The notes under the pieces were generated by a model, which saw only the letters and a program-made list of their open reading frames with translations, searched no databases and was not told the DNA's origin. A stretch of 64,000 bases of DNA from the NCBI GenBank assembly GCA_034509495.1, contig CM067518.1, positions 7,607,271-7,671,270 on the forward strand, read 5' to 3'. The DNA comes from Acestrorhynchus altus (lineage: Eukaryota > Chordata > Actinopteri > Characiformes > Acestrorhynchidae). Numbering within the stretch: position 1 is the first letter of the stretch; each line of letters begins with the position of its first letter. Shown here in pieces: positions 11,130 to 20,989 of the stretch. The translations under genes and the position numbers were made by a program.

Positions 11130-11520
11130 TCTTCACAGCGAGCTGGTGGACAGCATCCAATGAATCACACGTGACGAGAGAGAGAGCGGGTTAAGTAGGA
11201 CTTGGACACTGCAGCATGATAATTTTCTATCGTGGCGGCTCCTATAAGTATCTGACAAGGCCTTATGCTGAGTCGGCAGTCCGCCTCAGAATGGCAGGCG
11301 CGCCCTTCTATCTCGCCACATGTTTCACGGCAATTGGACAATCAGCCACTGCAGTGAAAATCCATAGTATCGATTGGCTCTGGATCTTCTCTATAATTCT
11401 CCTACAGGAAATCCCTGATGACAAATTATATCTGCACCAGTTTTTGATTGGTGCTTTGATGTAAGCGATCTCCAAGGGCAGACTCAGGAACTGGCCCTGG
11501 CTTTATTAACTCACCATGCC
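11130..11520. promoter_or_regulatory. candidate constrained non-coding block
   Basis: High-complexity, GC-balanced, repeat-free DNA amid AT-rich repeats. It contains CACGTGAC (11168), a CCTATAAG-type motif, GGCGCGCC (11299), ATTGGACAATC and TGATTGGT. The 82-codon frame at 11216-11464 (no domain, no splice context) is probably incidental. The call rests on texture only; an alternative is a decayed exon. Confidence 0.3.
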
Positions 11521-12036
11521 CGCTCTCTGACTGGACCCCCCTTGTCTTCCTCCTCCACTGACCAAACAGAGAAAGGTGGTGGACTAAAAGGGTCATTTTA
11601 GTTTTGAATACCTTCATGGTGGTGACTATCATGGGAGTAAACTTTCTATTCAGAATCAGAACACTATTATGAAATGCACAGTTCCCATACTGGAATTTAA
11701 TGGGCTAATGCTGAAAATAAGTATAAATCGATGGAACTACAATTACTTAGCAGAATCCGAGCCAATGCAGGTGTTAGCTGATGTAACAGATTTAGAATGT
11801 TTTCAAGGATGTTTCACTGTCCAAATATATTGTGTCAGCAGCACTGATGTGTGAAGTCATTTCTAGTGAGTGGAAATTGAAAATAATGAAATAAAAGAAT
11901 AAAAAAGGAGGGGGGGGGGTTGGGACCATGGTGCTGTTCATTAAATATACTTAGACCATTAAGTTATTAAACCATATTCTTCTGCTACCAAAACTGCTTG
12001 ATGGAACAACTGTTTTTAGAGATTATTATTATTAAA
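11521..12036. other. intergenic, nothing recognised
   Basis: Unique sequence. A run of 10 G within 'aggagggggggggttgggac' lies near 11911. Confidence 0.5.
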
Positions 12037-13155
12037 ACACTGGGCAAAAAAGTTTACCACCTGGATTTAACTAAGCAAAAAGGTAAGAGCCTCTCATTGG
12101 ATGATTACTGCATGGATGATTATGTGATTATGTTACAGCTGGCAACCCTAACTGATGCAGTGAGTAGCTTCTCATTTGTCAAACAACCATGTTGAAAGAC
12201 ATTTCCTGTGGTTGTGAAAAACATGTTAATCTTTTTCAGAAGGGTCAGATTAATGGCATGCATCAAGCAGAGAAAAACATCTAAGGAAATTGCTAAAACT
12301 TCTAAAATCAGGTTAAGAACTGTCCCATGCATTATTAAAAAGTGGAAGGACAGTGGGGAAACATCATCTTCAAGGAAGGAATGTGGTCAGAAAAAAATCT
12401 TGAATGATTGTGATCAGTAATCACTTAAATGTTTGGTGAAATCAAATTGTAGAAAAACAACAGCAGAAAAGGAATAAGTTTAATGGTGAAAGTAAGAGCA
12501 TTTCCACACAATGTGAAGGGAACACAAGGGTTTGGGACTCAACAGCTGTGTAATCTTAAGAAAACCAATCTACAGTGAGGCTTGCCTGCAAAAGCAAAGG
12601 AAGAAGGTCATGTGGTTTGATGTTCCAGAGTGAATGGTGCATCAGGATAAGAAGAGAGGTGGTTGCTTAGTGCCATCCGTGCAAGCCTGTGAGGGCATTG
12701 CTATGATCTGGGGTTGCTGCAGGTCAGGTCTCGGTTAAGCAATGTTATTTGCCTAACGAATGAGGTCAGCTGACTACCTGAATATAATGAATGACCAGGT
12801 TTTTCCATCAATTGATTTTATTTCTTCTCTGATGGCATGAGCATATTCCAAGATGACAATCCCGGGATTCATCGGGTTCAAATTGGGAAACAGTGGTTCA
12901 GGGAGCATGAGACATCATTTTCACACATGCATTAGAATCCAGACCTGAACCCCATTGAGAATCTCTGAGACGTGCTTCAGAAGACTTTGCGCAGTGGTCA
13001 AAAACTCTGTATCAATACAAAACTGAAATAAATGTTGTGACATTGCAGAAGCTTGTAGAAACAATGCCACAGTGAATGCCTGCCGTAATCAAAGCTAAAT
13101 TTGATCCAATGATATATTAGTGTGAGTGACATTTTTTTTTTGGCCAGGCGGTGTA
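12037..13155 (+). mobile_element. Tc1-like transposon, near full-length relic with both ends
   Basis: The left end 'cactgggcaaaaaagtttac' (12038) and right end 'ttttttggccaggcggtg' (about 13136-13153) are decayed inverted terminal repeats. Between them lie 'ctggatttaactaagcaaa', the helix-turn-helix segment (12250-12420), 'atgatctggggttgctgcag' (12703), the catalytic region and 'aaacaatgccacagtgaatg'. In the catalytic region the second Asp (codon 12852-12854) and Glu (12957-12959, in NPDLNPIEN) are separated by 34 codons in frame, with a TAG stop between them. The Trp-Pro residues that usually precede SPDLNP are lost. Dead copy. Confidence 0.9.
12250..12420 (+). pseudogene. Tc1-like transposase N-terminal DNA-binding fragment
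   Basis: The frame encodes KQRKTSKEIAKTSKI...RTVPCIIKKWKDSG..SSRKECGQKKILND, the first helix-turn-helix of a Tc1 transposase and the start of the linker to the second. It ends at a stop at 12418-12420. Downstream blocks continue in other frames, showing frameshift decay. The upstream start is lost or altered; a frame open from 12208 adds non-homologous residues. Confidence 0.8.
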
Positions 13156-13661
13156 TAAAATCAAATAAATTATTTAATATTGGTGTATTCAACCAACTCT
13201 TTATGAAAGCCACATATATCCATGGTTAACAGGTGCCATTTGGTATGGTGAAAGGTGTCAGTAAAAATTTATGCAATGGGTGGTGCAACTGTCTAACTGT
13301 TGTCCTCTGTCAGAGCCTTCCATACCTAAAAAAGGGGTACAACTGCCGCTTTCCCATCACTCAACATGCAGCAAGCCAACACAGGTAAAGTAACAGAATT
13401 AGCAGCTTGTGTTCTCCAAGCGTGTTGAGCTGTCCAATGATATTGCCAAAAAAGTCTAAGAAGTTGCATTTGGTTGTCTCATGTGTGGAAGCACATGCTA
13501 GTGCACCTATAATTTTTGCTGAAATATTCTCTGAACTTAGCATGCTCTCCGTCTTCTGAAATGATTCTGGACAAGCATGTGATCTATACAGCTCACCCGG
13601 TGCCATATAAATGCAAACAGACAGCAAATTACGCACAGGCTCACACATGCAAGCACTCAAA

Positions 13662-13665
<4 letters not shown>
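13156..13665. other. intergenic DNA, one possible small dispersed repeat
   Basis: Mostly unique. At 13278-13300 'gtggtgcaactgtctaactg' is close to the reverse complement of a segment near 3817-3842, so both may belong to one unclassified family. Confidence 0.4.
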
Positions 13666-13719
<54 letters not shown>

Positions 13720-13735
13720 GATATACACACACATA
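13666..13735. repeat. (CA)n microsatellite
   Basis: A long CA array with a slightly imperfect right end (ACAGATATACACACACATATACGCAC). It creates poly-THTH and poly-CVCV frames on the two strands, including a 216-codon minus-strand frame (13361-14011) that is not a gene. Confidence 0.95.
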
Positions 13736-13982
13736 TACGCACATACAGTGACAGAGCAGTGTAATGAAAATGATATACAGTAACACACACACTCCATCAG
13801 TGTCGCGTTCTGCTGCCTTTGGTTTACAATGACATTCCATTCCAGAAGGAGAGCACTTGGTGAAGGTGACTGTCTGCCGTCTGTGTCTGAGAGGCCGCAC
13901 TGACGCGTGTGCACTCATGACCACACACACATACACACAGGACCAAGACAGAAAATATACTGTAATACTGACAGTCAAATTT
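13736..13982. other. intergenic spacer with CA-rich patches
   Basis: Unique apart from short CA runs. Nothing recognised. Confidence 0.5.
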
Positions 13983-14716
13983 ACACTATATAGACAAAAG
14001 TATTGGGACACCTACACATTACACCTGCAGGACCTTTTATGACATACTATTCTAAATTCACATCAGGCATTATAATGGAGTTGCCCACCCCCTTGGCAGC
14101 TATAACAGCTTCCACTCTTCTGTGAAGACAAGATTGCCCAGAAGAGCATTTATGGCAAAGGCCAACACTGCACCCCACCGCATTATCCCTCCTCCAACAA
14201 AACTTTACACTGGAACAATTCAGTCACACAAAAGTTCTTCTGGCATTCACCAAACCCAGACATGTTCATCAGGCTGCCAGGTACTGAAGCATGATTCATC
14301 ACTCCACAGAGCATGTTTCCACTGCTCCAGAGTCCAGTGGTGGTGTGCTTTAGACCACTCCCTCCATTAATGACCATGCAATTGGTGACACAAGGCTTGC
14401 ACACAGATGCTCAGCTATGGAAACCCATAGCATGAATTTGCCAGTGCTGATGTTGATGCCAGAGGAGGTTTGGGATTCTGCAGTTATTGAGTGCTGGTGA
14501 CCTTTGTGCACAATGTACCTCAGCACTCGGCAACCCACACTGTAACTTTATGGAGTAAAGTAATTACACACACAGTTCATTGTGGAATAACTAGGAGGGA
14601 AGAAATTTCACAAACCTTTTCCAATGGTGGCATCCTAGTACATGCTCTAAATCCAGCAACACTCTGCCGTCTACAGGTGGTTATAACAACCCCTAAACCC
14701 TTTATAGTGGGATATT
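13983..14716 (-). mobile_element. Tc1-like transposon relic, minus strand, one terminal repeat kept
   Basis: The left boundary is a well-kept terminal repeat, 'cactatatagacaaaagta' plus 'ttgggacacc'. Inside, on the minus strand, are transposase blocks seen here as complements: 'ccattatccctcctccaaca' (GGGS region), 'catcaggctgccaggtactg', 'ttccactgctccagagtcca', and 'ttgatgccagaggaggtttg'. Most of the catalytic C-terminus (between 14085 and 14165) is deleted and the far end is truncated near 14716. Its terminal repeat matches that of MITE family A, so this Tc1 lineage is the likely source of the enzyme that moved the MITEs. Confidence 0.85.
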
Positions 14717-15492
14717 CTACTTTAATTAACTAATGTAGGAGAACAGTATTCCATAAACCATTGTTTTCTGTCTTTCAGTAGATATTATCAGACGTCATAA
14801 AGGCTGTAATGATTGGTTGGCTGTGGAATAACTCTCAAGCAACCAAAATCTTTATTGTTCACTTAATTTTGGACCAAAAGATGTACAGAAAATGGAAAAA
14901 TAGGAGCAATTGAGTAGTTGAGTAATTTAGTTTGAAATATATTTGAAAGGATTATTTATTATTTAATTCTTAAGTCAATGTTCACATTAAAGTGCATTCT
15001 TGTCAAATGAAAGAGGTCAATTTTGTGTTTAATGCTGCATAAAAATAATTAAAACAAAACATGTTTCATTGACGTATTGGAGGGTTGGTTTAAAAGAAGG
15101 ATGGCAGCATGCAGTATTGAAAACACTGCCATTGTAAATGATGTCACCTAAAGCGGAAATCAAATTCGCTTAAGGTGTACAAAAAGTCCACCCAAGGCCT
15201 TTGATTTTCTTTTGACAGTCAGACATCTGGGAGGTCTAGTTTCCAAGTGAAATGGCCTAAGCCCACAAGGGCCCCCCATAGCTACAACCTAGGTATGTAC
15301 TTATGCACATGCATACAAACATTTGGAAGCAATAATTTAGGCATGTATGGATGGGTTGTAGCACACTGCTAAGCTACAAACTGTCTATATTAACAGGAAA
15401 AGATATTTGGACTGGAATACAAACTAGTGTGCCACCAACTACTGTTTTATGGCACATGGACTGATACATGAGGGGTCATGGACATGACCTAC
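14717..15492. other. intergenic, nothing recognised
   Basis: Unique AT-rich sequence. A stretch at 15180-15300 with higher GC has no frame or known motif. Confidence 0.5.
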
Positions 15493-15893
15493 ATAGTCTA
15501 TAAGGAAAAGTACTAGGACACCTGCTCATTTATCATTTCTTCAAAAATCAAAGGTATTAAAACACTTTATCCTGCCTTTGCTGAAGTAAGGATTTGATTT
15601 CATTCAGCCACAGGAGTGTTACTGAAATAATTGGGTTGTAGGATCACTAGCCCACCTCATCCACGTTCCCAAATCATCCCATTTTAGTTGGAGCAAGAGA
15701 ACACAGTTCCACTGTTCCACAGCTCAGTGCTTTTTGTCATCTCTAGCCCACAAATGGCATTAGGTATGGTGTCAGTATGTTAACATTTATCTACTCCAGA
15801 GAGTCCTGTTCTATTTACAGTAATTTTCTAAAGGGACTAGGCAAGCTGTGGGTGTACATTTGCACATTTGTTTTAGCAATGTCTGCAATTTAA
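15493..15893 (+). mobile_element. MITE family A, copy 3, 5' part (split by insertion)
   Basis: Begins with a decayed terminal repeat ('atagtctataaggaaaagta', 'ctaggacacctgctcattta') and continues with the family blocks ('cccacctcatccacgttccc', 'gagaacacagttccactgtt', 'cagagagtcctgttctattt', 'gggactaggcaagctgtg', 'tttgcacatttg') up to TTAA at 15890-15893. The expected remainder of the element is found after the second TTAA at 17136. Confidence 0.75.
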
Positions 15894-16066
15894 CCTTTAG
15901 AACCCTAGGCTAGACAGGCACACAAACCAGATATTGTTATTTTATAAGAGATTCTAAAAAATTTTTTTTGGTTATAAAGACTAAAAAAACACTTTACATC
16001 TCAGAAATCCTGTTGTGTGTTGTTTGAGCTGAAATTCAATTATTATTAGTTATTTGTAAATGACAG

Positions 16067-16287
16067 TGTCCTGTCTGTCACTTATCTGTCCTGTTTCCAC
16101 TGTCAGTTCCCCCCATGTGCTCCTTAGCACATGGTTTGTATTTGTTTTGATCCTGTCTCCTCCTTTGCTCCGCCCATTCCCATCTGTATCTCATTTGTAA
16201 CCCTGCCCCTTTGTAATGAGTTCAGGCCAGGTGTGTCCAATGTTGTCTTGTATTTAAGACCCTTTGTCTCAGTCTCTCTTTGTCAGT

Positions 16288-16334
<47 letters not shown>

Positions 16335-16600
16335 TTGCTGTCCCAGTAAATTAGTACAGCTTGCTTTGTTTGTTGTAGACTTTGTTTCCTTTGTGACTTG
16401 TTTTGCAGTAGAGATTCTGTTGCTTTGTATGTATGTTTGTTCTCACGCTGTTCCTTTGTTTGTTTAGTGTTAATGTTCTTTTTGTTAGAGTACCCCAGTT
16501 TTTGTTTGTTAGTCTCCAAGGTTTGTTATCCTTTATTTTCATTAAATTCTCATCCCCAGCATTTATCTCCCTAGTCTTTTTCTGTCCAGCTCACAACACT
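16067..16600 (+). mobile_element. solo LTR-like element inserted in the piggyBac-like element
   Basis: Starts TGTCCTGTCTGTCAC and ends near CTCACAACACT. GACAG flanks both sides (16062-16066 and 16601-16605), consistent with a 5-bp target duplication. It shares the hairpin 'catgtgctccttagcacatg' and CTCCGCCCA motif with the repeats at 1738 and 40491, and has a TATTTAAG box-like motif at about 16252. A 44-base T run (16290-16333) interrupts it. No gag or pol is present. A solo LTR of a Ty3/Gypsy-type element is the most likely identity. Confidence 0.55.
16290..16333. repeat. poly(T), 44 bases
   Basis: Uninterrupted T run within the LTR-like element, absent from its relative at 40491. Either a homopolymer expansion or an assembly length error; the exact length should not be trusted. 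Confidence 0.95.
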
Positions 16601-16636
16601 GACAGTTATTTGACAGTAGTTAATACTACTACTAGT

Positions 16637-16675
16637 AGTAATAATAATAAATAAATAAATAAATAAATAATAATA
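16637..16675. repeat. (AAT)n/(AAAT)n short tract
   Basis: 'taataataataaataaat' type simple repeat inside the piggyBac-like element. Confidence 0.85.
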
Positions 16676-17135
16676 AAATTAAATTGTCAAGTTTGTTTTG
16701 TTAATGTATCTATTAGTATTGTCCCTTCTGATGACTTTTATTCTGAAATTTGAACACTGTGAGGAAAGAGAGAGCAAACATCCCCTTCCTTCTCATTTTC
16801 TTTCTAACCCAGTATTTGGATCAGTGACATCATCAAACCCACCCCTTCACTTCCTTCAGAGTCTGCATGTAGGTTGAGCATGTACATGCACTGGAAGGCT
16901 CCTGTGGCATTTAAACCAGGATTTAATTCAGATGGAAACAAGTGAATTTTATGTTTAAAATCAGGAATACTTTCTCTTAATTGATCACATTATACTGAGA
17001 CCACCATGGTTAGATAGGGTGGACAGGGTTAGATAAAGTCTTGTATTGTTATCATATGTGCATCATGTCTGTAGAAATCAAGCCTAGAAAACAGCATGAT
17101 TTTGCCTGCAAGCTGTGTATCTCAGGTTCTAAGAT

Positions 17136-17197
17136 TTAAAGTAGTTGAATGCATTCATTAGAAGGGGTGTGCACAAACATTTGGACTATGCATGCAA
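17136..17197 (+). mobile_element. MITE family A, copy 3, 3' part
   Basis: Directly after the second TTAA the sequence continues 'agtagttgaatgcattcatt' and 'gtgcacaaacatttggacta', exactly the 3' portion that follows 'gcgacTTAAagaagctgaa' in the uninterrupted copy at 27325. This joins it to 15493-15893 as one element. Confidence 0.75.
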
Positions 17198-17369
17198 AAA
17201 ACCAAGACCGTGAGTGATTGTACTGTTAAAAATTCCAGACTGAAAACATGCATCTGAGGTTTTTGATGGGGTGATCAACACTGTGAACATCCCTGTATTT
17301 CATATTACATTTTCCAGCATGGGTGCTTTTCACAAGAGCCACTCTCCCCCACGTTCCCGTTGCCTTTTT

Positions 17370-17560
17370 GTTTTGCCTTTGTAAATTGTGCCTGAGAGTT
17401 AAGTTTCAATTTTCTGTCACTGTGAGCAGCTGGACGGATTAGGGCTTTTTTCCACCGCTTCATCAGCACCAGTCATTACCGCTCCATTACACTGGACCCT
17501 GTCAGCCTCAGATATCAAACGAGTGGGAGGAGAATGGGGCAAAAAAAGGGCATAAACAAA
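17370..17560. promoter_or_regulatory. candidate constrained non-coding block
   Basis: Repeat-free, high-complexity sequence ('gtgagcagctggacggatta', 'tcatcagcaccagtcattac') without an open frame of note. Candidate only. Confidence 0.28.
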
Positions 17561-18130
17561 TCAAATGTAGTCACCCCCCCCAAACAGCAACAGCACTCTG
17601 ATCACAAGGACACAGATCAGAATGCAAATGCATTTCTCTCTATGCTTTTGTTATACTGCAGCCTTTCGCTGGTTCCTCCACTGATGATAACTAACCACAA
17701 TGCACCACTGCATACAGTGAGAGAGGCCCACAGAGAGAGCAGGCCCACTAATCCCACGCACGCTTATAGCAACCTGTCAGAATTAGCGGCGAATCCGCGC
17801 AGGGATCCGGTGTCACCAATTCAAGGATGTCGCGTGAAAAGGGGTGGGGAAGGAGGGGGGAGTTGTGAATAAGAAAAGGCTTTATTGAGAAGCAGAGGGG
17901 ATAATTTCCCGCCGTAATCCGGAGTTTGACAGGGAAGGAGGGGTAGAATGTGGGTTTTTGCGAGGCGTTTGCCCCCCCATCCTGAGGCGAACCTTTTTAG
18001 CAGCCCGTCACTGGAGGATAATCTCTCCCCCGTGCAACACAATGCAGGAGATTACACCGAGAACATGTCAGTCGTCACTGGATTTGCCAGACGACGCATC
18101 TCCCTGTCCCTATCGATTTGCAGCCTTCTC
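17561..18130. promoter_or_regulatory. candidate GC-balanced non-coding block
   Basis: Contains 'ttagcggcgaatccgcgcag' (17786), a polypurine run GGGGTGGGGAAGGAGGGGGG (17841-17860), 'aatttcccgccgtaatccgg' and 'catttgccagacgacgcatc'-like text, with E2F-like TTTCCCGCC (about 17903). Frames of 70-112 codons overlap on both strands and none shows a domain. It could be a regulatory element or a decayed first exon. Confidence 0.28.
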
Positions 18131-18439
18131 ATTCATGGCCTTTCAACAGACAAACTCCACAGCCACAGATACACTCAGGAGAAGCTTTATTTAGAAGTTT
18201 ATTTACTAGACTAGTGATAGAAAGTTGAGTTTACTGAATCACTACAGATTCTGTTTGTTTCAGTGATTGGAATCTTTTGGGTTCTGTTTATTTCAATAAT
18301 GTGAATCTGTCTTAGAAATGTATTACTTTATTCTCATTTGCCTCATGAATTTCAGCCAAAGTCAAATATTGCTACTTTAATCACTAATGAAGCTGTTTTC
18401 AAGTTTACTATAGATTACGTTGCATTCCAGTACTGTTGG
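18131..18439. other. intergenic, nothing recognised
   Basis: Unique AT-rich sequence. Confidence 0.5.
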
Positions 18440-18907
18440 AAACAGAAATACATGTCCAAATGCTACTTTAAGTTGCACCCATTGCTGACACTGATGTGCA
18501 AATGCACACACACAGCTTGTCTAGTCCCTGTAGTGAAGCACTGCCAATAGAATAAGACTCCCTAAAGCAGATAAACATGAAACTATTGGCAGCATACCTA
18601 ATGCCAAGCATTGACCAGAGGAATGATTCTCAACCCTGGACCTGGAGACACCCAGGCCCCATGTGTTTTTGTGGATTTCCTGCTTTAACACAGAACCTGC
18701 AACTGTAAAGTGGCATGTTAATGAGCTGATCATTTGAATCAGGTGTGTTGGGAATGTGGAAAGTTAGAAAACTTGCTGGGCAGGGGAGACTAAAGGACCA
18801 GAGTTGAGGAACACTGGGATAGAGAATCATCCAACATCCTGACCTCACTAATACTCATCAGAATGCAATCAGATCCTTACAGCAATGCTCCAAACTCTAG
18901 CAGAATG
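18440..18907 (-). mobile_element. MITE family A, copy 4, minus strand, split by another MITE
   Basis: In reverse complement the left part (18440-18615) gives the 3' half of family A ('actttaagttgcacccattg', 'cttgtctagtccctgtagtg', 'aataagactccctaaagcag') and the right part (18830-18907) gives the middle ('catccaacatcctgacctca', 'cagatccttacagcaatgct'). The piece between is a different, palindromic element. About 100 bp of family A are missing at the junction, so the insertion was accompanied or followed by a deletion. Confidence 0.65.
18627..18820. mobile_element. palindromic MITE inserted in MITE A
   Basis: The left end 'ctcaaccctggacctggaga' and right end 'aggaccagagttgaggaaca' are inverted repeats. 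Internally 'ctgctttaacaca' and 'aatcaggtgtgtt' belong to the widespread fish palindrome built on 'acacctgattcaa'. A relative lies at 62715-62862. No coding capacity. Confidence 0.65.
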
Positions 18908-19054
18908 AAACAATGAAAGCAGGGACTTTGAATTCAGAGGAAATTGAAGGACTATGATCTCTTACTACAGAACTAGTGCTCATATATGGCAAATGGGTCT
19001 GATATAAAAAAGGAGGTAGACATAACCAGCATCCAAATAGAGAGAAAATATATG
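18908..19054. other. intergenic spacer
   Basis: Nothing recognised. Confidence 0.5.
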
Positions 19055-19117
<63 letters not shown>

Positions 19118-19118
19118 T
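19055..19118. repeat. (AAT)n microsatellite
   Basis: About 21 AAT units, followed by three 'gataaaatat' repeats at 19119-19141. Confidence 0.95.
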
Positions 19119-19606
19119 ATGATAAAATATGATAAAATATGTTGATAATAAATGACTCACTATAACAGTGGAATCCTTTATTGAATCATTTTAAAAGTTT
19201 CTTTAAAGGGAAACATATAAGAGAGAGGAAATGTGTTGCCTTTATTATACAACCCTTGAAGAGCCACCTTTGTAATGCTGTATTTACTTGTTAACCGTTT
19301 GCATGTACAACCTTCCAATGAGCAACTGAATGTAGGATGGCCACAATAACTATTTTAGTTTAGACAATAAACTTTTCAATGTATAATTGTGATGAACAAT
19401 ATTACTGATATTCTAAAAATTTAGAAAACCGAATAATCCAACCACGCTCTTTTACAGGATTGGATTTTAATCATTACAAATGTGCATATTATTCCAATGG
19501 AATACAACATTTTTTTTAATAGCCTAAAAAAGTCTGAAACTCAGTTTATTGAGTATTACTGAGTTCACTAAGTATTCAGTTTAATGATTCTATATAACAT
19601 CAATAG
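19119..19606. other. AT-rich intergenic DNA
   Basis: No feature supported. Confidence 0.5.
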
Positions 19607-19636
19607 GTGTGTGTGTGTGTGTGTGTGTGAGTGTGT
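19607..19636. repeat. (GT)n microsatellite
   Basis: About 15 GT units with one interruption. Confidence 0.9.
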
Positions 19637-19639
19637 GGT

Positions 19640-19910
19640 GATGGTGATGGTGTCACTGTAACATCTGCCGGTGAAGTGTAAGTACACAGTCACAAGGGGA
19701 GTTAACCCCAACATTGCACGCTACAGATGTTGCCATCCCTGGTGCTCCTTCCTCTGGTGTGGCAGCTCTAATTTTGGAACAGACTCTCTCTCCTGAGACC
19801 AACTTTAATTAACGGAATAACTAATCAATATGGTGCACCTCCATTTGAAGCCACAGAGAGTAGCTATATCTGGTCTGCAGACCTGAAATAAAAGTCACAG
19901 AGACTCCAGA
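19640..19910. promoter_or_regulatory. candidate constrained non-coding block
   Basis: Unique sequence with 'ctctaattttggaacagact', 'aactttaattaacggaataa' (a TTAATTAA homeodomain-type palindrome) and 'gaagccacagagagtagcta'. No frame. The enhancer suggestion is inference from motif texture. Confidence 0.28.
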
Positions 19911-20384
19911 GGTATTACTGCATTTAAATTATTAAGCAGACTTTAAGATGATCAGATATAATTAATCTGACTGTAACAAATGATGTGCCATATCTATCAA
20001 GGCGAACAGAAAACAGATTTACCACACAAAATGAATGTTTACCGCCAGGCAGGATGCTGAGACCACTTCATCACTGCTGTTAGGTACATCTAACAAGGTT
20101 GTACTATGACAAAAAATAGAATACCAGCACAGATTTAAGCAGGCCGACAGCCTGAAGTCATTTTTAACATCATCAACATTTTTAAAGTGACTGTAAGTAG
20201 GCAAAACCTCTTGAATGAAAGGGATCTAAAGCAAGCTTTTTCTTGTATATCATTAAGCAAATAAGGTAGGGGGAAAATGGGCCCACCTAAAGCTATTTAA
20301 TGTAGAATTTTATGTGTTTAGTGACGTATAGTAAAATATTAAATCTGTATTAAAAAAACTAAAAATTGCATATGATTTACTTAA
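19911..20384. other. intergenic, nothing recognised
   Basis: Unique AT-rich sequence, ending at the TTAA (20381-20384) that bounds the next element. Confidence 0.5.
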
Positions 20385-20745
20385 TTCTTAGGACCTGAGG
20401 TTTGCACTTCAAGGGCTGTTACATGCCATATTCTAGGCTTCATAACTCAGGATCAAAGTAAAAGTTTGGTAAAACTGGTAAAACTTTTACCATAAAGTAA
20501 AAGATGTACCCAACACTGTGTGATGATCATTCACTCATTTGACTTAATTTAACTTAATTAAATCCCAGTTTAAATGCCAGAGAAGCCTTCCAGTGCATGT
20601 TTACTGCTCTGTCCACTGCATGCAGACAGAGGGGTGGGGCTGATAACATCACTTACACAGATATTGGGTTATAAATGAAAGTGAGAAAGCAGAGACTGTT
20701 TTAGCTAGCACAGTGTTCAAATTTCACAATAAAAGTCCTGAGGAG
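20385..20745 (-). mobile_element. piggyBac-like element, copy B, inverted, 5' end lost
   Basis: After TTAA (20381-20384) it starts TTCTTAGGACCTGAGG, the inverted form of the right end of copy A. In reverse complement it follows copies C and D: 'gaagcctagaatatggcatg', 'tggcatttaaactgggattt', 'catgcactggaag', 'ttataacccaatatctgtgt' and 'gaaatttgaacactgtgcta'. The region of the expected left end (beyond 20745) is missing or unrecognisable. Confidence 0.6.
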
Positions 20746-20841
20746 GGATAATACTGATACATACATAACATTAAATTTTATTTTATTTGGAAAACAATTA
20801 AGTATTTTGACAATCTAATTTGGTCAATCTAATAATTAAAA

Positions 20842-20842
<1 letters not shown>

Positions 20843-20929
<87 letters not shown>

Positions 20930-20940
20930 ATTATTATTAA

Positions 20941-20988
<48 letters not shown>
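20843..20988. repeat. (ATT)n microsatellite, probable 3' tail of a LINE
   Basis: About 48 units with three ATTAAT interruptions. It abuts, without spacer, the 3' end of the minus-strand RTE-type LINE at 20989. RTE elements commonly end in short tandem repeats, so the array probably started as the LINE tail and expanded. Confidence 0.85.

Positions 20989-20989
<1 letters not shown>

Larger units (their letters stand above)
15894..17135 (+). mobile_element. piggyBac-like non-autonomous element, copy A, inserted in MITE A
   Basis: It is bounded by TTAA on both sides (15890-15893 and 17136-17139) and begins CCTTTAGAACCCTAG. Its end, CTCAGGTTCTAAGAT, is an imperfect inverted copy (10 of 15 positions, with an 8-base identical core TTAGAACC). 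TTAA target duplication with CCYT-type ends is the hallmark of the piggyBac superfamily. Without the LTR-like insertion at 16067-16600 it is about 700 bp and non-coding. Three related copies lie at 20385 (inverted), 37516 and 41294. Superfamily assignment is inference from ends and target site. Confidence 0.6.

Noticed and set aside
13361..14011. 216-codon minus-strand frame
   Set aside because: It spans the (CA)n array (poly-CV) and runs into a Tc1 relic; no coding signature.
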